This document shows positions 24,220 to 38,959 of a DNA stretch of 64,000 nucleotides, in pieces. Source of the DNA: Typhlomys cinereus (Eukaryota > Chordata > Mammalia > Rodentia > Platacanthomyidae); the NCBI GenBank assembly GCA_023101885.1, contig JALPQD010000087.1:4263951-4327950 (forward strand), in the 5' to 3' direction. The translations under genes and the position numbers were made by a program. The notes below the pieces were generated by a model. That model ran no database searches. It was not told the DNA's origin and saw only the letters and a program-made list of their open reading frames with translations. Every line of letters starts with the position of its first letter. Position 1 is the first letter of the stretch.

Positions 24220-24480
24220 CATGAGTTGGAGTCCCGGAATGAGTTAAAAACAAGGGGTAAACCAAACACAGGCATTCATTTCTCTCTGCTTCCTGACTGT
24301 AGATGCAACATAGTCTTCAGCTGCAAGTCCTGCTAACACACTCTATGAGCTGCCGAAACACAGCTGTGTACCCATACACTGCTGAAACACTGTTCCTCAA
24401 GCTGTTTTGTCAGGTGTCTTGTGACAGTGCTGAGAAAAGTAACCAGTGCAACGGTGTTTTTACTCCAGTGCATCATATGC
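24220..24480 (+). repeat. Dispersed repeat family R2, partial copy
   Basis: 'CATTTCTCTCTGCTTCCTGA' then 'CTGTAGATGCAACATAG' and the end 'TGAGAAAAGTAACCAGTGCA' match the 3' parts of the repeats at 33.2 and 45.7 kb (TGATTCCTGATTGCAGG...ACCATGTGACCA; GAGAAAAG.AGTAGCTAAT). It is a rodent interspersed repeat. The name is not verified. Confidence 0.6.
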
Positions 24481-24575
24481 TTTGACCACATTCTCCCCTC
24501 CCCTTGCCTCCCTTCCCTACCCTACTGATTTTTCCATTTCCAAAATAGTCTATTCTACTTTCATGTCTGATAGGT

Positions 24576-24772
24576 AGTGATGACAGATAGATAGATAGCC
24601 AGATAATAGATAAGATATAGACAGGTACATAGAGAGATGATGTATGGATAGATAGAACATAAAATAAAAATAGAGATAACTACAGGTAATATGTAAATGG
24701 TATATTGTAAATAGATAATAGAGGATAGATAGATGATAGACAAATGTAGACAGATTAATAGTATATCTCTAT

Positions 24773-24815
<43 letters not shown>
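24576..24815 (+). repeat. GATA-type and (GA)n microsatellite
   Basis: Imperfect GATAGATA sequence, interspersed with unique AT-rich bases, followed by about 15 GA units (24785-24815). Confidence 0.9.
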
Positions 24816-24818
<3 letters not shown>

Positions 24819-25739
24819 GAGATAAATGAACTGCTTCTTCATGTGGGGGGACACGTCCCCTGTATTTGATCTCTTAAGATGTCACTGTCTGTGTGGATTG
24901 CTCTTCTCACTGCTGAGACAATATCTGCAGCAGAAACCAACAGTGCAGGAGTGGTCTACTTCAGTTTACAGTCGGAGACAGGGCGGTCAATCTTGGTGGC
25001 AAAGGTGCGGCAGCAGGAGCAGGGGGCTGCTGGCTCACATGTGGTCAGACAAGTGGGTGCTCATCCCGCTCTCTCCATTTATCTCCCTCATTCAGCCTAG
25101 GACCCTTCTGTGGAATGGCACCCCTCACTTCAGCTGAGTCTGCCCTCCTCAGGAAAACCTCTGGAAGCTTCTTTGCAGATGCCAGAGGCGAATCCTCACA
25201 GTTGCTCTAATGCATTGACAAGGAAGATGAACCACACATATCATCTCTGCTGCATCTCTCCACAGAGATCTCTCCTCAAAGAAAAACTCTGCACATTTCA
25301 GAATGTTCCTGAGCTGATCTAGTTCCAAGTCAAGAGCACTGTGAATTCCTCCTCTCGAGACATCACTGTATGAGTGTTCTTCACCTTACTTTTATTCCGT
25401 GACACTTCCACACATGGATATGATGAATTTTGTCATCTTTACCCTGATGACCCAGTCCATGAGCACTTTTATGACTTATTGCACAGAGGAAGTGCTGAGG
25501 ATGAAAATTTCAGCAATATTCTGACAAAATGCAGGGACCAAAGATAGGTAGTCCTTCCTCCATGACCAAAGATAAATAGTCCTTTCTCCATGACCAAACC
25601 AATAGGTGGTCCCTTTTCCATGTTTCCATGGACAAAAGGCAGGCTTCTTTCTAATCACAGAACTATCAGAGAGTAAGAATGAATGCAGACAACACATGTA
25701 ATAACTGTTCACCTAAGACACTATGCAGAAACAGCTATA

Positions 25740-25741
<2 letters not shown>
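24816..25741. other. Unique intergenic DNA
   Basis: No gene recognised. A short local tandem at 25545-25620 repeats a CCATGACCAAAGATA/ATAGTCCTT motif two or three times. Confidence 0.5.

Positions 25742-25791
<50 letters not shown>
25742..25791 (+). repeat. (CA)n microsatellite
   Basis: About 25 uninterrupted CA dinucleotides. Confidence 0.96.
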
Positions 25792-25793
<2 letters not shown>

Positions 25794-28419
25794 CCATGAT
25801 GATACTAGAAGGTTTGACTTTTTTCTCTTCTGTGGGAAATAACTCTATAAAAAGGAACAAAAGGAAAAGCCAGTTTTAAAAACTAATAAATCAAAAACTG
25901 TACAAAATTCAGGTGTTTTCCTACTTGAATGTTCCAATTATCATCTCTTCCCGCAGTGAAGAGCAGTTCTTACTGCTGAACAATTATCTTTCTGCCCAAT
26001 GGATTCATGTCCAATGGATCAATGTGACATGAAATTAACCCTGCAGATTTCAACTAGGGACCGGCCACTCCAAACCACTCAGAAGCGCACCAAGGCGCTT
26101 AGCTCAACAGTGGAGTTGACCTTATTTTAATTTCAAAGTTGAAGTTCATCCCTTTTCTCTTTTTATTCTCTTTTTATTATCATGTTTCCCACCCCGACTC
26201 ATCACGGTCCCACTGGCCAGACTCCTGCTGACGTGGATGAACTGAACTGTAAAATTACTCGGTGGAAAGTGAAGGCCTAAAATAAATTGAGATGATTCAT
26301 CCTGGAGCTGCTTGGTGTTCTGGGCCTTTCAGACAGGCTTCCTGACACCCAGGACCAATCAGGGCGCCTGGTTGGCACCTTGATTTGTTACCTCAGAAAG
26401 ACCAGTCAACCCCACGCTGTATCCATATGGGCCCCCATGATATAAGGGGGATAAAGAGAGGAAAATGTAGCCATATCACTGTTAAAATTCCACAAGCCTA
26501 TTCATCATTTGATTGTTGAGATAACTACAGTGACAATATTCTTAAGTGATTCCCAGAGTGCTGAGAACAATTGAATCGGTAACTCACTGTGCCAGGAATA
26601 AAATTTAAGAAATCTAGAGCAAGGCAGCCACACCTCAAGAAGTAAATCTAAATTACAGATCAGCGAGTGCCTGACCACAAGGCTGAACATCAAGATCTGA
26701 CCTGCCCTGGAAGGACAAGGTTCCCGAGTCATCTAGCAGTATGGACAAAAACCACACAGCTTCACCCGAATTACCAGCATCTGGCCACTTGACCAAGGCT
26801 AGGTCTCTGCTAAACAAGCTCTGGAATGAGATGTTGGCCACTGAGACTTGCCCAACAGAAGCACTGGCCTGAGAAAGGCAAGCTGCATCCCAGACTCCAT
26901 GGAAACATACGTGCTGGACTAGGTGTGATTGTTAAGACACCAAAGATCAAATTTTACCGAATGACACGGGTGGCAAAGAAACAGTTGTCTGGAGATAACA
27001 TGCTGGAGAGTTTAAAGGAGCATCCTTTCTCTCTAAAGCAATCTGTTTTGCTGATGAAGAATGCTCAGCTTATGACAGGAGCCCAAACCCAGCTTAATCT
27101 TCTCAACACTTGGATGGTGCAGCTGCTGCGTGTGTTGCTGATATCAGTGGCCGACACGCACAGGCCTGGAGGTGTGTACATGTTGTCACTTTACACGAGG
27201 TGACGCCGCCGGTTTTACTTCACCCACATTCGGAGCTGGATTGCCTGTCAAGAGTCGTGACTTTAGTGCAGGTGAAAGGGAGCATGGTTTGGATGTTCTA
27301 CTAGTCTAAGGCTCCCCACCAGGGTTCTCTCATGCTTGCCATGTCCATGGGGTCCTGAGGACATGCTGATTTGAGGTCTCCACTCTCCCTTCTAGACATC
27401 AGCCTGCTACCTGATACCTTACTCTCTGCCTACATACATGCTGCGGTGCCTGTTTCCCACACGGAACCCAATCAGTTCCTTGGAAAGTGAGCATCTAATC
27501 ACTGAAAGGAGGTAAGGAAATGGATCTAAATGAAGTCATCAGTTCCTTAATCAATTAGCATAAAACTATGCATGAGTTTTCAGACCTTTGTCTGCTTGTC
27601 GCGACAATTTCAGAGCAGTTTTCAAGAAAATTGAGGCTGTCAGTGAAATTGCACTTACATAAAGTTCCTTACGGATGACACTACGCAAACGGCGTTCTTC
27701 TTGTGAAGGTTTGCGAGATGGTGCTTCGCTTGAGGATTCGAAATTCTTGAAAAAAACTGATCCTTAAGGTTTTCTCAGTTCTTAAATACTAGGTTTATTT
27801 TGGATGTGGAATCTTCCTCCAATATCACTGAATGAAAAAAAAGTCAGCATTTTTCCGCTTAGCAAGAACAACCGCCAGTTCTTGAACATGGCTCTGTCTC
27901 TCGGCCTCCTGTGAGAGACGCTGTTCTCGGCTTCTTAGCTCTTCCAGCCAGGGTCCTTCTAGAGGGCTTCATGATTTAATTATAGGGCCTCATCACATTT
28001 ACAGCCCATGCCTGACCAGCACAGGGTGAGTTTTCACAGCGCACCCCACACATGAGAGAAATCAGTGGATATGCTTGCTGGACAGAGACTAAGCCGACGG
28101 GCCACCACTGTGGGCAGGAAAACATGGTACATTGAGAATGGAGGAGCCAGCGGCCCACACAGCAGGACCAGGGTCAGCTTATCAACGCAGAGACGCAAAG
28201 AGTCCTAACCTTCCCTCGGTCTCCATCTAAGAGTTGCTCGTGATGCAACAGCTGGCCTGGTCCAGTGAAAGGCAGCAGCAGAGAGAAAAATCTGCCAGAG
28301 TATCAGGTCACTAACTGTCCTCACATAAGGAAATGGGGTGGCTTTCTTTCCTACATTTGCTTCTAACTCTGGAGGCTATGCCAGACAGGGTCTCTATAAG
28401 AACAGAACCAAAAGATGTG
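25792..28419. other. Unique intergenic DNA, repeat-poor
   Basis: 2.6 kb with no repeat I can name and no recognisable gene. The plus-strand frame 26826-27203 (125 codons) has no known domain. The segment 27480-27760 has TAATCA/TTAATCAATTAGC and other AT-rich words in otherwise mixed sequence, and it could be a conserved non-coding stretch, but nothing in one sequence proves it. Confidence 0.45.
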
Positions 28420-28560
28420 CGTGTGTGTATATATGTAATCTACATATTATATATAGCTCATATGTAAATATTATATACACATGTGTATACATGCATGTGT
28501 ATACGTATGTGTGTGTGTTTATATACATGTAAATGTATTATTTATAAAATAAAAAGGAAC
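28420..28560 (+). repeat. TG/TA alternating microsatellite
   Basis: Alternating purine-pyrimidine sequence (GTGTGTATATATG, ATACACATGTGTATAC, GTATGTGTGTGTG) with an AT-rich end. Confidence 0.85.
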
Positions 28561-30117
28561 CTGTTGCATTGACTTACAATGTCAAATAGGCCAGCAATGG
28601 TTTATGCACATGGTAGAAAAGCCAAGAACCAAGCACGTGCTCAGTCTAAGAAGCTGGGCTCCTCAGCTGACCCGACCTGGTGCTCAAAGCCTGAAGGAGC
28701 TTTGGAGGGTCGTTGGCCTTTGGTCTACATTGAAAGGCCTGGGAAGCCAGGGTCTGACGCTGGCAGGGACAGGTCACTCAGAGGAGGAGAGGGCGAGTGT
28801 GTGTTGCTGCTTCTCGCAGCTGTGCAGGTCTGGGCTGCCCATGGGGGGGTCAGCCTGCCTTGAGGGCTGCTCTTCCCCCCTTTCCCTTCTGGCACAGTGT
28901 GCTTTTTAGAGGTGGCGGGGTCAGCGAAATTGACAAGACAGACTCCAGCTTAACCCCAGACTCAGGCACTGGCCCTGGGTGAGGTGCTGGGAAGAGGGTC
29001 AGAGTCAAGTCCTTCAAGTGAAAGAAACTGGCAATGTCCGGTGACATTTATGCTTCTCGCACTTTGGGCTACGTGGGGGAAGGGATGCTCCTGAACACAG
29101 CCCCCACCACAAGGAATTATCCATCCCCAAGTGACAAAGTGGAGAAACCTTGTTTTAGAGGGCCAAGGATCCTCCAAACACGCTTGAACATCGCTAATGC
29201 AGAAACTCACCCAATTCCACCTCCCAAATGTTAGCACTTACACCCAGGGAGACCTTCGATGGTTCCTGGGAGCTAAGCAGGAATCACAGCCGTTGAACTT
29301 GTGGGTGACCCAGTAGCATGGGTAAGCCTGTGCTTCCACACGACATATTTCCTTGTGGGGAACAACATGCTTTTCAGGAGAATTACTCCAATGAGGTATG
29401 TGGGAGATGGAGGGCTTCACTTCACGGGAGAGAAAGTGGAAGCTGGCCAAGATGTCGGTGACTGGCTATTGAAGGACATTCGATGATCTGAGATCAAAGC
29501 TCAGGAAAGGAGAGGCCAAGCATGGAGAAGATTCTGGATGAGTTCACAAGGGCTTGCAACTGGGTGCTATTCGGGGATGGAATTTTTTGAACCCTTATGT
29601 CAATAAAAATGGGGTCTTCCATCATGGACAGGAGTCTCCAAGAGCCCCCACCTGCCTCCTCCCTACAAGCCGACGAGCCTTCGCCTGACAAACCCAATCC
29701 CCCTAGCTCTTCTCCAGATGTTTTCACTATCGGAGGAGTTAATGGACTGCAGACAGGAGCTGGTGTGCTCGTTACAATAGCCATAGGACTGAAAAGACAG
29801 AGGCAGACTGCCCTTCTCCCCTGTCAGCCCATCATGTATATGCGGCCCCTTCCAATCAATCACCAATCACCACGGTATGTTATGTAAATACCAGGCAGGA
29901 AATGTCAGCCTGTATCTAATTGTTCTGGTGGTCTTCAGGGAAACAGACTGGTGACCCTGCAGCTCGCATTGATTGATAACCAGCATTGATTGGCACCTTT
30001 GTTATCTGGTGGAGACTTCCGCTGAGGAGGCCATTACTGGGCTGTGGCAATACTTGTAAAGAGACTTTCGGCTCAGGCTGATTCCCAGTGAAGAGAAAAT
30101 CCTCAAGAAACCTCAGC
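28561..30117. other. Unique intergenic DNA
   Basis: No gene recognised. Overlapping ORFs of 60-101 codons on both strands reflect higher GC and not coding. No clear repeat. Confidence 0.45.
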
Positions 30118-30300
30118 ACTGGGCTGGTGAGATGGCTTAACTGGTAAAGGTGCCTGCACTCAAACCTGGAGATCTGAGTTCGATCCCAAGACCACATGCA
30201 AAGAACTCTTTTGAGCATGCCCTCTCTCTCCCCACCTTCCCTTTATCTCTCCCCTCCTTCCTTCTTTTTCTCTCTCATTAATAAAATAGTAGCATTTAAT
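30118..30300 (+). repeat. tRNA-derived SINE with TC-rich body
   Basis: Head 'GGGCTGGTGAGATGGCTTAA' then 'CTGGTAAAGGTGCCTGC', B-box-like 'GAGTTCGATCCC', a body that becomes CTCTCTC/TTCCTTC-rich, and an end ATTAATAAAATAGTAG. The head is B2/B4-like, but the pyrimidine-rich body differs from the other SINEs here, so this is probably a separate rodent SINE family. Confidence 0.7.
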
Positions 30301-31094
30301 CAAGACCTTAGACTCTGGGTCACTTGAATTTCTTCATAAGGAAAAAGAAATAAACACACACACCAAAAAAAAGATGTCCTTCTCTGCTTTGTTACCAGGT
30401 GAAGAAGCCAGGTAGAAATAGGAGAGCTGTATTCTCAGATAGCTGTTAAATTCTCAGATAGCTCTTAAGTGAAGTGAAAGGGTTACTTGCTGCAGGTTAT
30501 TCGGCTTCTTTGGAGAGCAGGCAGTCTATGTTCAGGGACAGGACTGTGTGGTGTCAGTGTAACTCTAGACCTAGCTGCTAAATTTAGCTTCTTACAGGCC
30601 CATGAATCTCCTCTGTCCCCCCCTCCCAAGCTACCCCCAACAGCAAAATTTATACTTGTGGGGTGAACTTTCTGAGAAGAAGCCTCAGGGGCTCAGTCAC
30701 CCACCAGGGCTTGGGACATGTTACCAAAAATTCCCTCCTCATGAAGACAAATTCCAGTGTCCACAGCAGTTACAGTCAAGGTAATTCCAAAGAAGCCTGA
30801 TGTCCCTGTGGAAGCCGTGAGTCTTCTTGTCTTATTTGCAAATATACATAGTGAGTATAAATTGGTCAATTTCTCCCCTGGAAGATAAGGACTTTTAAAG
30901 TATCTGTCGCTAGGAGGGAAGGGTACCCCAACTCACAAATGCAACTCCTCCTCCTCACCCTATGCATGAAAACTATAAATGGAACCACAAGCACAAAACT
31001 GCTACACGCAAGCATGAAATTTGGGCAAGAAAATGCTGATGTTTTTAATGCATGACTGTTTTTTGCTTTCTGACTTGCATTTGTGTGCTTGCTT
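30301..31094. other. Unique intergenic DNA
   Basis: No gene or nameable repeat. Confidence 0.5.
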
Positions 31095-31210
31095 TTGTTT
31101 TTGATATAACAACATCTTGCTACATAGCCTAGGCTGGCCTCAAACTCTTAACCACAACCTTGGCCTCTGGCCTCAATGCTAGTACAGCAGGAACTACCAC
31201 ATCCGGCTAA
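31095..31210 (-). repeat. B1-like SINE relic
   Basis: 'TTGCTACATAGCCTAGGCTG' and 'GCCTCAAACTCTTAACCACA', ending 'ACTACCACATCCGGCT', is the reverse complement of a 7SL-derived B1 monomer. Diverged. Confidence 0.72.
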
Positions 31211-31337
31211 GAACTGCAGACTTCCAGCCTGCTCCATATTCAAAATGATCCATGTAACACTCCTGGAAATAAGTATAGCCTCCTTTCCTGCATGAGACAA
31301 ACGATCAATGAAGCCACCAGATATGATATTTGAAATA

Positions 31338-31485
31338 GTTTATTTTCAGCCTAGCATGATGGTTCCTCTAATCCTAACATTTGAAAGGGTGAGACAGGAG
31401 GAGTGCTGTGAGCTTGAGATCAGCCTGCGCCCCATTAGTGACACCAGTTCAGCCTGGACTAGAAGACCAAAAAAAAAAAGCAAAT
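31338..31485 (+). repeat. B1-like SINE relic with A tail
   Basis: 'GCCTAGCATGATGGTTCCTC' then 'TAATCCTAACATTTGAAAGG' and 'GAGATCAGCCTG', ending in an A-rich tail, follows the order of a B1-type 7SL-derived SINE on the plus strand. It lies 130 bp from an opposite-strand B1-like relic. Confidence 0.7.
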
Positions 31486-33240
31486 TTTTGTTTCAATTTT
31501 TTCAGGCAAGATCAACTATCCTCAGGGTTTGGACCAACTGGAGGTTCTACCAGTTGCCATTTAATCACAGACCCAGGCTTGAAAACAGGTGTGTCTGTCC
31601 ATCCTGTGTTCCCCCCACAGATTGGAAAGCAGAAGCTCCTACCACGCCCTAGGAAGGAGTCCCTCCAAAAGCACAGGCCATGTGCTCAGGTTAAGCAGAT
31701 AGTTTACAGGTCGCCCCCTGACAGCCGGATACTAGATTCCTTCCACCTCCACTTAGTGCAGGGCCTGCTTTAAAGAAGCCTTTCTTTGGATCCTAATTAA
31801 AAGATAATGGCCCCTACTAGAAAACATTCATTTCTTCCAGTGAAGACTGGATTCAGCCTGCTCTCAGTCATTTCGTCCAGAAAATGCCTAGCTCTGGCGT
31901 TTTCCACGGCTCTTAAATGGTGTCTAAATTGACCACCTCTGTCGTCAAGGCAACGGACAGGACCATGCTAATAGAAGCTACTTAGGACACACTGCGAAAA
32001 GCTTAGAAATGAAATTGTTGGACATGAAAGGCACCGCGTGGGCAGCCAGGCCACTGGATTAAAAGCTGCACAAAGCAGAAGATGGTCTCATGTCCACCCA
32101 ACTCCTCCTTTGTAAAAACTCTCTTCCAGAAGATGGATTCTGTCCTTCTCCAAGAGTGGACAGGTTTTCCTCTCAGAATCACTTCGGGAGTTTTTTGTTT
32201 GTTTGTTTTTGTTTTCAAAACGTCGCATTATTCCAAGCATATAGGCAGGCTTTGCTTTGTGCTCAAGGAAATGAGGTGTCGTATTTCTTCTTTCTTTCTA
32301 TCAACCGAGTCTTTTCCCCTCATACATAAATTGCAAAGATCCTAGCGAATTTTCCAAGATGGTTAATTAAAAGCCACTTGATTTCAGCTGCCTCTCCGGG
32401 TTGTGCTCACAAACCATAAATTATGAGGAGGTCAGAGGATGAATGGCAGCTGGAAGGGCAGAGTGATTTATTGCTTCGGAAGGAGTTTCATGCAGCTATG
32501 TCAGGAGTCGTAAATTAAATGCTAAATGTTACGTATTAGTATGTATTAGTATTAGATTTCAGGAATATAAATGTGTCTCAAATGCTGTGCAGGAGGGACA
32601 GTGAAAATATGAATCTACTACCTGGATGGAAAGGCCCCTTGAGGCTGGCAGGAAGCAAGCATGCTGGAGAGCAATCAGATGCCTTCTACGCACACCCCTG
32701 GCTTACCAAACAGCCTTTTCCTGCCCTGGGAACACGCGTGTGGCAGCTTGGGTGGAGAGATGAAAAATAAAATGAATCTTTCATCTGGAAAAAAAATAAA
32801 AGAGAGAGAGAATGAGAAAGGAGGGGAGAAAAAGAATCACAAAGTCCACTGCTTGGGCGACATGGTGACATGCTTCGGAACGGTTATGTCTCATCCACTC
32901 CTCTGTGGATGGCATAATTTATCAGCTCCCATTTGAAAGCTAATCAGCACACCATGAAACTGGACCAACTTCACTCAGCTACAGCCAGGGTGAATTGCTG
33001 AGTTCAAAAGAATTTAGAATGCAGAATGGAGCATGTTTCAGGAAGACAAACAAACGCTAAGAGCTAGATGTGGCGCAGTACCATCTCCACAGGGTAGGGG
33101 GTGGGGGCTGGAAAAGGAGGACAGGCTGGTGGGAGGAAGCCAACCCCTCTCTGCTAGCTGAAGGCAGAAAGCTAAGGCCTGAGCCAAGACAACCATGTTT
33201 TTGGAGACTCCCCATACTTTTCCCAACACTCTCTCCTGGC
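31486..33240. other. Unique intergenic DNA with AT-rich candidate elements
   Basis: No gene recognised. A TTAATTAA palindrome lies at 32363 within a repeat-free block (32340-32560). A GA-rich patch lies at 32795-32835. ORFs up to 121 codons show no domain. Confidence 0.45.
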
Positions 33241-33600
33241 ATGATGGCTAACGTTGATTCTCAACTGGACAGAGTCGGGCACATCCTATGTTAGAATCGC
33301 TGGGAGAAACATCCTTGAGTGTTTCCTTGTGTTTCTAGATTGGGATACATTGAGGTGTGAAGACTCACCCTAACTGTAGATGGCACCATTACATGGGCTG
33401 CGGTACTGAGCACCAGTACTCATTCCTCTGATTCCTGACTGTGGCCACCATGTGACCAGCTACCTTGTGTGCAGGCTTCCAAGCCTTCCTTCCCCCACCG
33501 AGACAGACTGTGCTGTCAGTCAGCTAATACCCACCACTTTCCTTGGTTTCCTCAGTGATTTTGCCCCAGAAGTAACGTAAGTAACTAGCACACTCAGTCC
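33241..33600 (+). repeat. Dispersed repeat family R2
   Basis: Starts 'ATGATGGCTAACGTTGATTC' with 'TCAACTGGACAGAG', continues 'GCACCATTACATGGGCTG', then 'CTGATTCCTGACTGTGGCC' with 'ACCATGTGACCAGCTACC', and ends 'AAGTAACTAGCACAC'. The order matches copies at 45.7 and (partially) 24.2 kb. It is a typical rodent-lineage interspersed repeat, and the library name is not verified. Confidence 0.7.
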
Positions 33601-33683
33601 CATTTTGAGATTCAGACACACGAGGCCTCATTCTCTCCCTCCTGCAACTGAGAGTTGTATTCTCAGGCTGAAACATCCCTTCC

Positions 33684-33916
33684 TATGGCTGGGGAGGTGA
33701 CTCAGGGGTGAAGACTGTGTCTCGCAAGCAGAAGGTCCCGAGTTCAGATCCCAGGTCCCACGTAAAAATGTTAAGTGGGACCAGTAGCAGCCTGAACTTC
33801 CAGCCCTGGTGGGCAGAGCCTAGAAAATCCAGAGTAAAGCAAGAAAGAGGTAGAAACAATCCAGGATGATTCCTAGAGTCACCTTTGGTTCTCTACAGGG
33901 ACACAGAGTACCCTCT

Positions 33917-33963
<47 letters not shown>

Positions 33964-33985
33964 ATGATACACACACACACACATT
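33684..33985 (+). mobile_element. B2-superfamily-like SINE, old copy
   Basis: Head 'GGCTGGGGAGGTGACTCAGG', B-box-like 'GAGTTCAGATCC', body 'CCAGCCCTGGTGGGCAGAGC' and 'AACAATCCAGGATGATTCC', then a (CA)n tail (33919-33958 and 33968-33983). It resembles the 63.1-kb copy and is an older relative of the young SINEs. Confidence 0.85.
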
Positions 33986-34004
33986 AATTAATTAATTAAT
34001 TAAA
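33919..34004 (+). repeat. (CA)n and (TTAA)n tail repeats
   Basis: About 20 CA units, a short interruption, eight more CA units, then five ATTA units. They continue the tail of the SINE just upstream. Confidence 0.93.
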
Positions 34005-34454
34005 GTTAAAAAAAATCTCCTCCTAGTTATCCCCTGCAGCGGGGTTCTCTAGTCAGTAGATGAGCAAGAGGCATGTCTCTCACAGGCATGTGGGCGGTCA
34101 GCCTTGTGAGCACACACATGTAGCACTCATGCCTGGCCCCTAGCGGGGAGAAGGACAAAGCAGGAGAGGAAGCATCGCCCCCAGTGCTCCTAGGGCCAGG
34201 TGCCTGCTGCCTGGGCCCTGCAGGATGCAGGTACCCATGGGGTGTGCCCTGCTGTATTAAGCAGGAGGAACACAGACCAGGCACTCCGAGGAAGAGGAAG
34301 GGTCTCCCAAGCATGTGGTGACCACCAAAGGTTATCAGGTTTGTTGAATGAAAAAGTGCCACATATCCAGTTACATTTGAATTTCAGATAAACAAAAAAA
34401 AATTTTTTTTTGTATAACTATGCAATACTTGGGATATATTTACATTAAATAAAA
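34005..34454. other. Intergenic DNA between SINEs
   Basis: No gene recognised. A minus-strand frame of 111 codons (34027-34362) has no domain. Confidence 0.5.
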
Positions 34455-34773
34455 AGTTTTTCTTGGGGCTGGAGAGGTGGCTCAGGGGTTAAGCCTCTGC
34501 CTTGCAGGCAGAAGGTCCTGAGTTCGGATCCTAGACCCCACGTATAGACGCCAGGAGGAAGCAGGGGCGGCCTGCGTTTCTGGTCCTGGTAGGGCGGAGC
34601 CTGTGAATCCCGGGGCTGAATAAACAAGGAGAAGGTGGAGGCATCCATGGTGGTTCCCGAATTCGTCTGTGGTTCTACACACACACACATACATACACAT
34701 GCACACACACACATACACACGCACAATTGAATAAATAATAAATTAGAAAAATTTTTAAAAAAATGTTTTTCTT
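34455..34773 (+). mobile_element. B2-superfamily-like SINE, subfamily A, with TSD
   Basis: Body about 34465-34763 between a short direct repeat, GTTTTTCTT (34456-34464 and 34765-34773), probably extended upstream with one mismatch. It has the tRNA-like head with TGGCTCAGGGGTT and GTTCGGATCC. It carries the subfamily A bases: CTAGACCCCACGTATAGACG, GCGTTTCTGG, and the AATAAACAAGGA insert absent from subfamily B. The end is a CA-rich stretch and an AATAAATAATAAA tail. Confidence 0.9.
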
Positions 34774-35070
34774 AAAAAATTCATTTTTAATACAAATACA
34801 AATTTAACCTGGAATACTATGTTTTTACTGCCTGTTGTAGACTTCAGGCAATTACTAAATTCAACTAGTAACAGTTATCAGCATCTGAACGAAGAAAGTC
34901 TCCATGCCCTGGACACCATGAAGTGATTGCTCTGACATCAGACTTCTGCTCCAACCAGGAAGCAGCTAGCTGCCCCTCCAAATCAACAAGATCACAACGT
35001 ATGAAGTGTGGGGAAACCAAGTCATGAGTTTCAGACAATCTTCAAAGAATCTGGGGAAGGCGTGATCCTG

Positions 35071-37370
<2,300 letters not shown>

Positions 37371-37800
37371 AGCAGCCCAAGTCATGTTTCTCCTCTTTGG
37401 GGAGAACCTCACCATTTCAATTAGACACATATTCGCTAACGGGCCCATAAATATTTCTAATTAGCTTGTTGGCTTCCATTTTATGAGACTGCTTTCAAAT
37501 TAGCACCCACACTCTATAGAATTGGAAATAGAAGCCGGGAAGATTGTAATTTCCCTCTCAAGGAAGGAAGAAGGAGAAAGGATCACTCACCCCAAAAGAG
37601 CATTCATTAGGCCCAAGCCATTTATAGTCCATGTTATTTGGAGAAACACACTGTCAAGCTTGGAAAGGGGGCTAAAAGTGAGTAGCAATCCCAACCAATT
37701 ATTTTCAGGTCCAAATGCTAATGTGATAGAAGGGTGCAGACAAAACGCTAGGAGAGAAATAACTCGGTGCCCACTGCCGGGCATTCTCGGGCAGTGACCT
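37371..37800. promoter_or_regulatory. Possible non-coding regulatory element
   Basis: Repeat-free block with several ATTA-core sites close together: CTAATTATTCC (37370), TTCAATTAGAC (37417), TCTAATTAGC (37456) and AAATTAGCACC (37497). The remaining sequence is mixed and complex, unlike a simple repeat. Enhancer function is inference only. Confidence 0.25.
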
Positions 37801-38454
37801 CAGCAGACCTTCCTAAGGGTAGGGAAACCATGGGGCCCCAAGCCTCAAACATCCAAGTTATGTGGGCTTTAGCTACGTAAGCCCACACAGGAAGTACGTC
37901 TCATTCTCCATCATCTTCATCACTATCAGCCTCACCACCGTCATTATCATCCGAACTGTGGAACACTGCTAGGTCTTCGTGGTTTAAAGACCAGTGAGGG
38001 AAAAGTGGAGTGTTGACACCCCAATACTGTGGTATGTGTCAAAGTGAAGATAAAGATTCTGATGTGGCCGGATTGGACCTTTGCCGTGAGCTCGCTCTGC
38101 CCAGCCTGGGCACAGCTGTTTCTGTGCTTTATCACTAAGGATTGCAGTCATGTTGAAGAGGTAACATCGTCCCCCACTCCACACCTCCACACACAACATT
38201 CCGCGGCTCTCTCTGTGGCATTGCGACCCATCCGCTCCCTCCACCACCACTCCCTAACTCAGAGAGAGGTAAGGATTTCTCCACAGTCCCATGAATGTTG
38301 ACTAGCAGACCCTGGATCCTGGCCTGTATCTGGGTCCCAGGCCCCTTCTATCTTCCAACTCTGCCGGTTTCACTTCTCCCATACCAGACTACAAGCGATT
38401 CCCACCAGGAGCTTTTGCACGTCTAACCATGTTGTATTCAGACACCCCTCTAGT
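37801..38454. other. Unique intergenic DNA
   Basis: No gene recognised. ORFs up to 90 codons lack domains. Confidence 0.5.
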
Positions 38455-38570
38455 AACAACAACCTCTCTGTTTTCAATGGGAGAAACCTTGAGTTACAGA
38501 GGCTGAACAGTTAAGCCCCGGGCTACCCAGCTACCAGAAGAGACAACAGAGCCCCCACTCAGACATGGTG
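38455..38570 (-). repeat. MIR-like SINE relic
   Basis: 'ACAGAGGCTGAACAGTTAAG' with 'GGGCTACCCAGCTACC' and 'CAGAGCCCCCACTCAGACA' is the reverse complement of the MIR core and 5' half (cagagaggttaag...cacacagctag...cagagccagg). Old and diverged. Confidence 0.68.
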
Positions 38571-38959
38571 GTTTGATAGCCATTCCTTTTCTCACACTAC
38601 TTAGGAAAGATCAGGGTCAATGCTTAGTTATATGCCAAAGATCCAAAATGATGTCTCTCTCAGTTTTAAGACAGAGTGACCATACAGGATGTGTCATCCA
38701 AACAGGAAAACTTCTGAACCTGCTTAGGTGTCTCTCAAAACACTAATGCTAAGTAACTGAGTCGGAACACACTGGCCCAGACAAACCAGACATTACAGTT
38801 ATTAGGAGCAGACAGACCTGACCGTAGTGTCCATGAATTACTCTTCTGGACACAGTAAAGAAAACAATTTCTATCTACCACAGCACCAAAGCAGGAAGAC
38901 AGTATTATGCATTCCATACTCCATTTGCCTATTTGCTACTTTCTGGAACAGACACTAGC

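Noticed and set aside
26826..27203. 125-codon plus-strand ORF
   Set aside because: Some stretches look protein-like, but no family was recognised and no gene structure supports it.
34465..34560. tRNA gene
   Set aside because: The A and B boxes belong to the head of a tRNA-derived SINE. No cloverleaf or anticodon arm is conserved across the copies.
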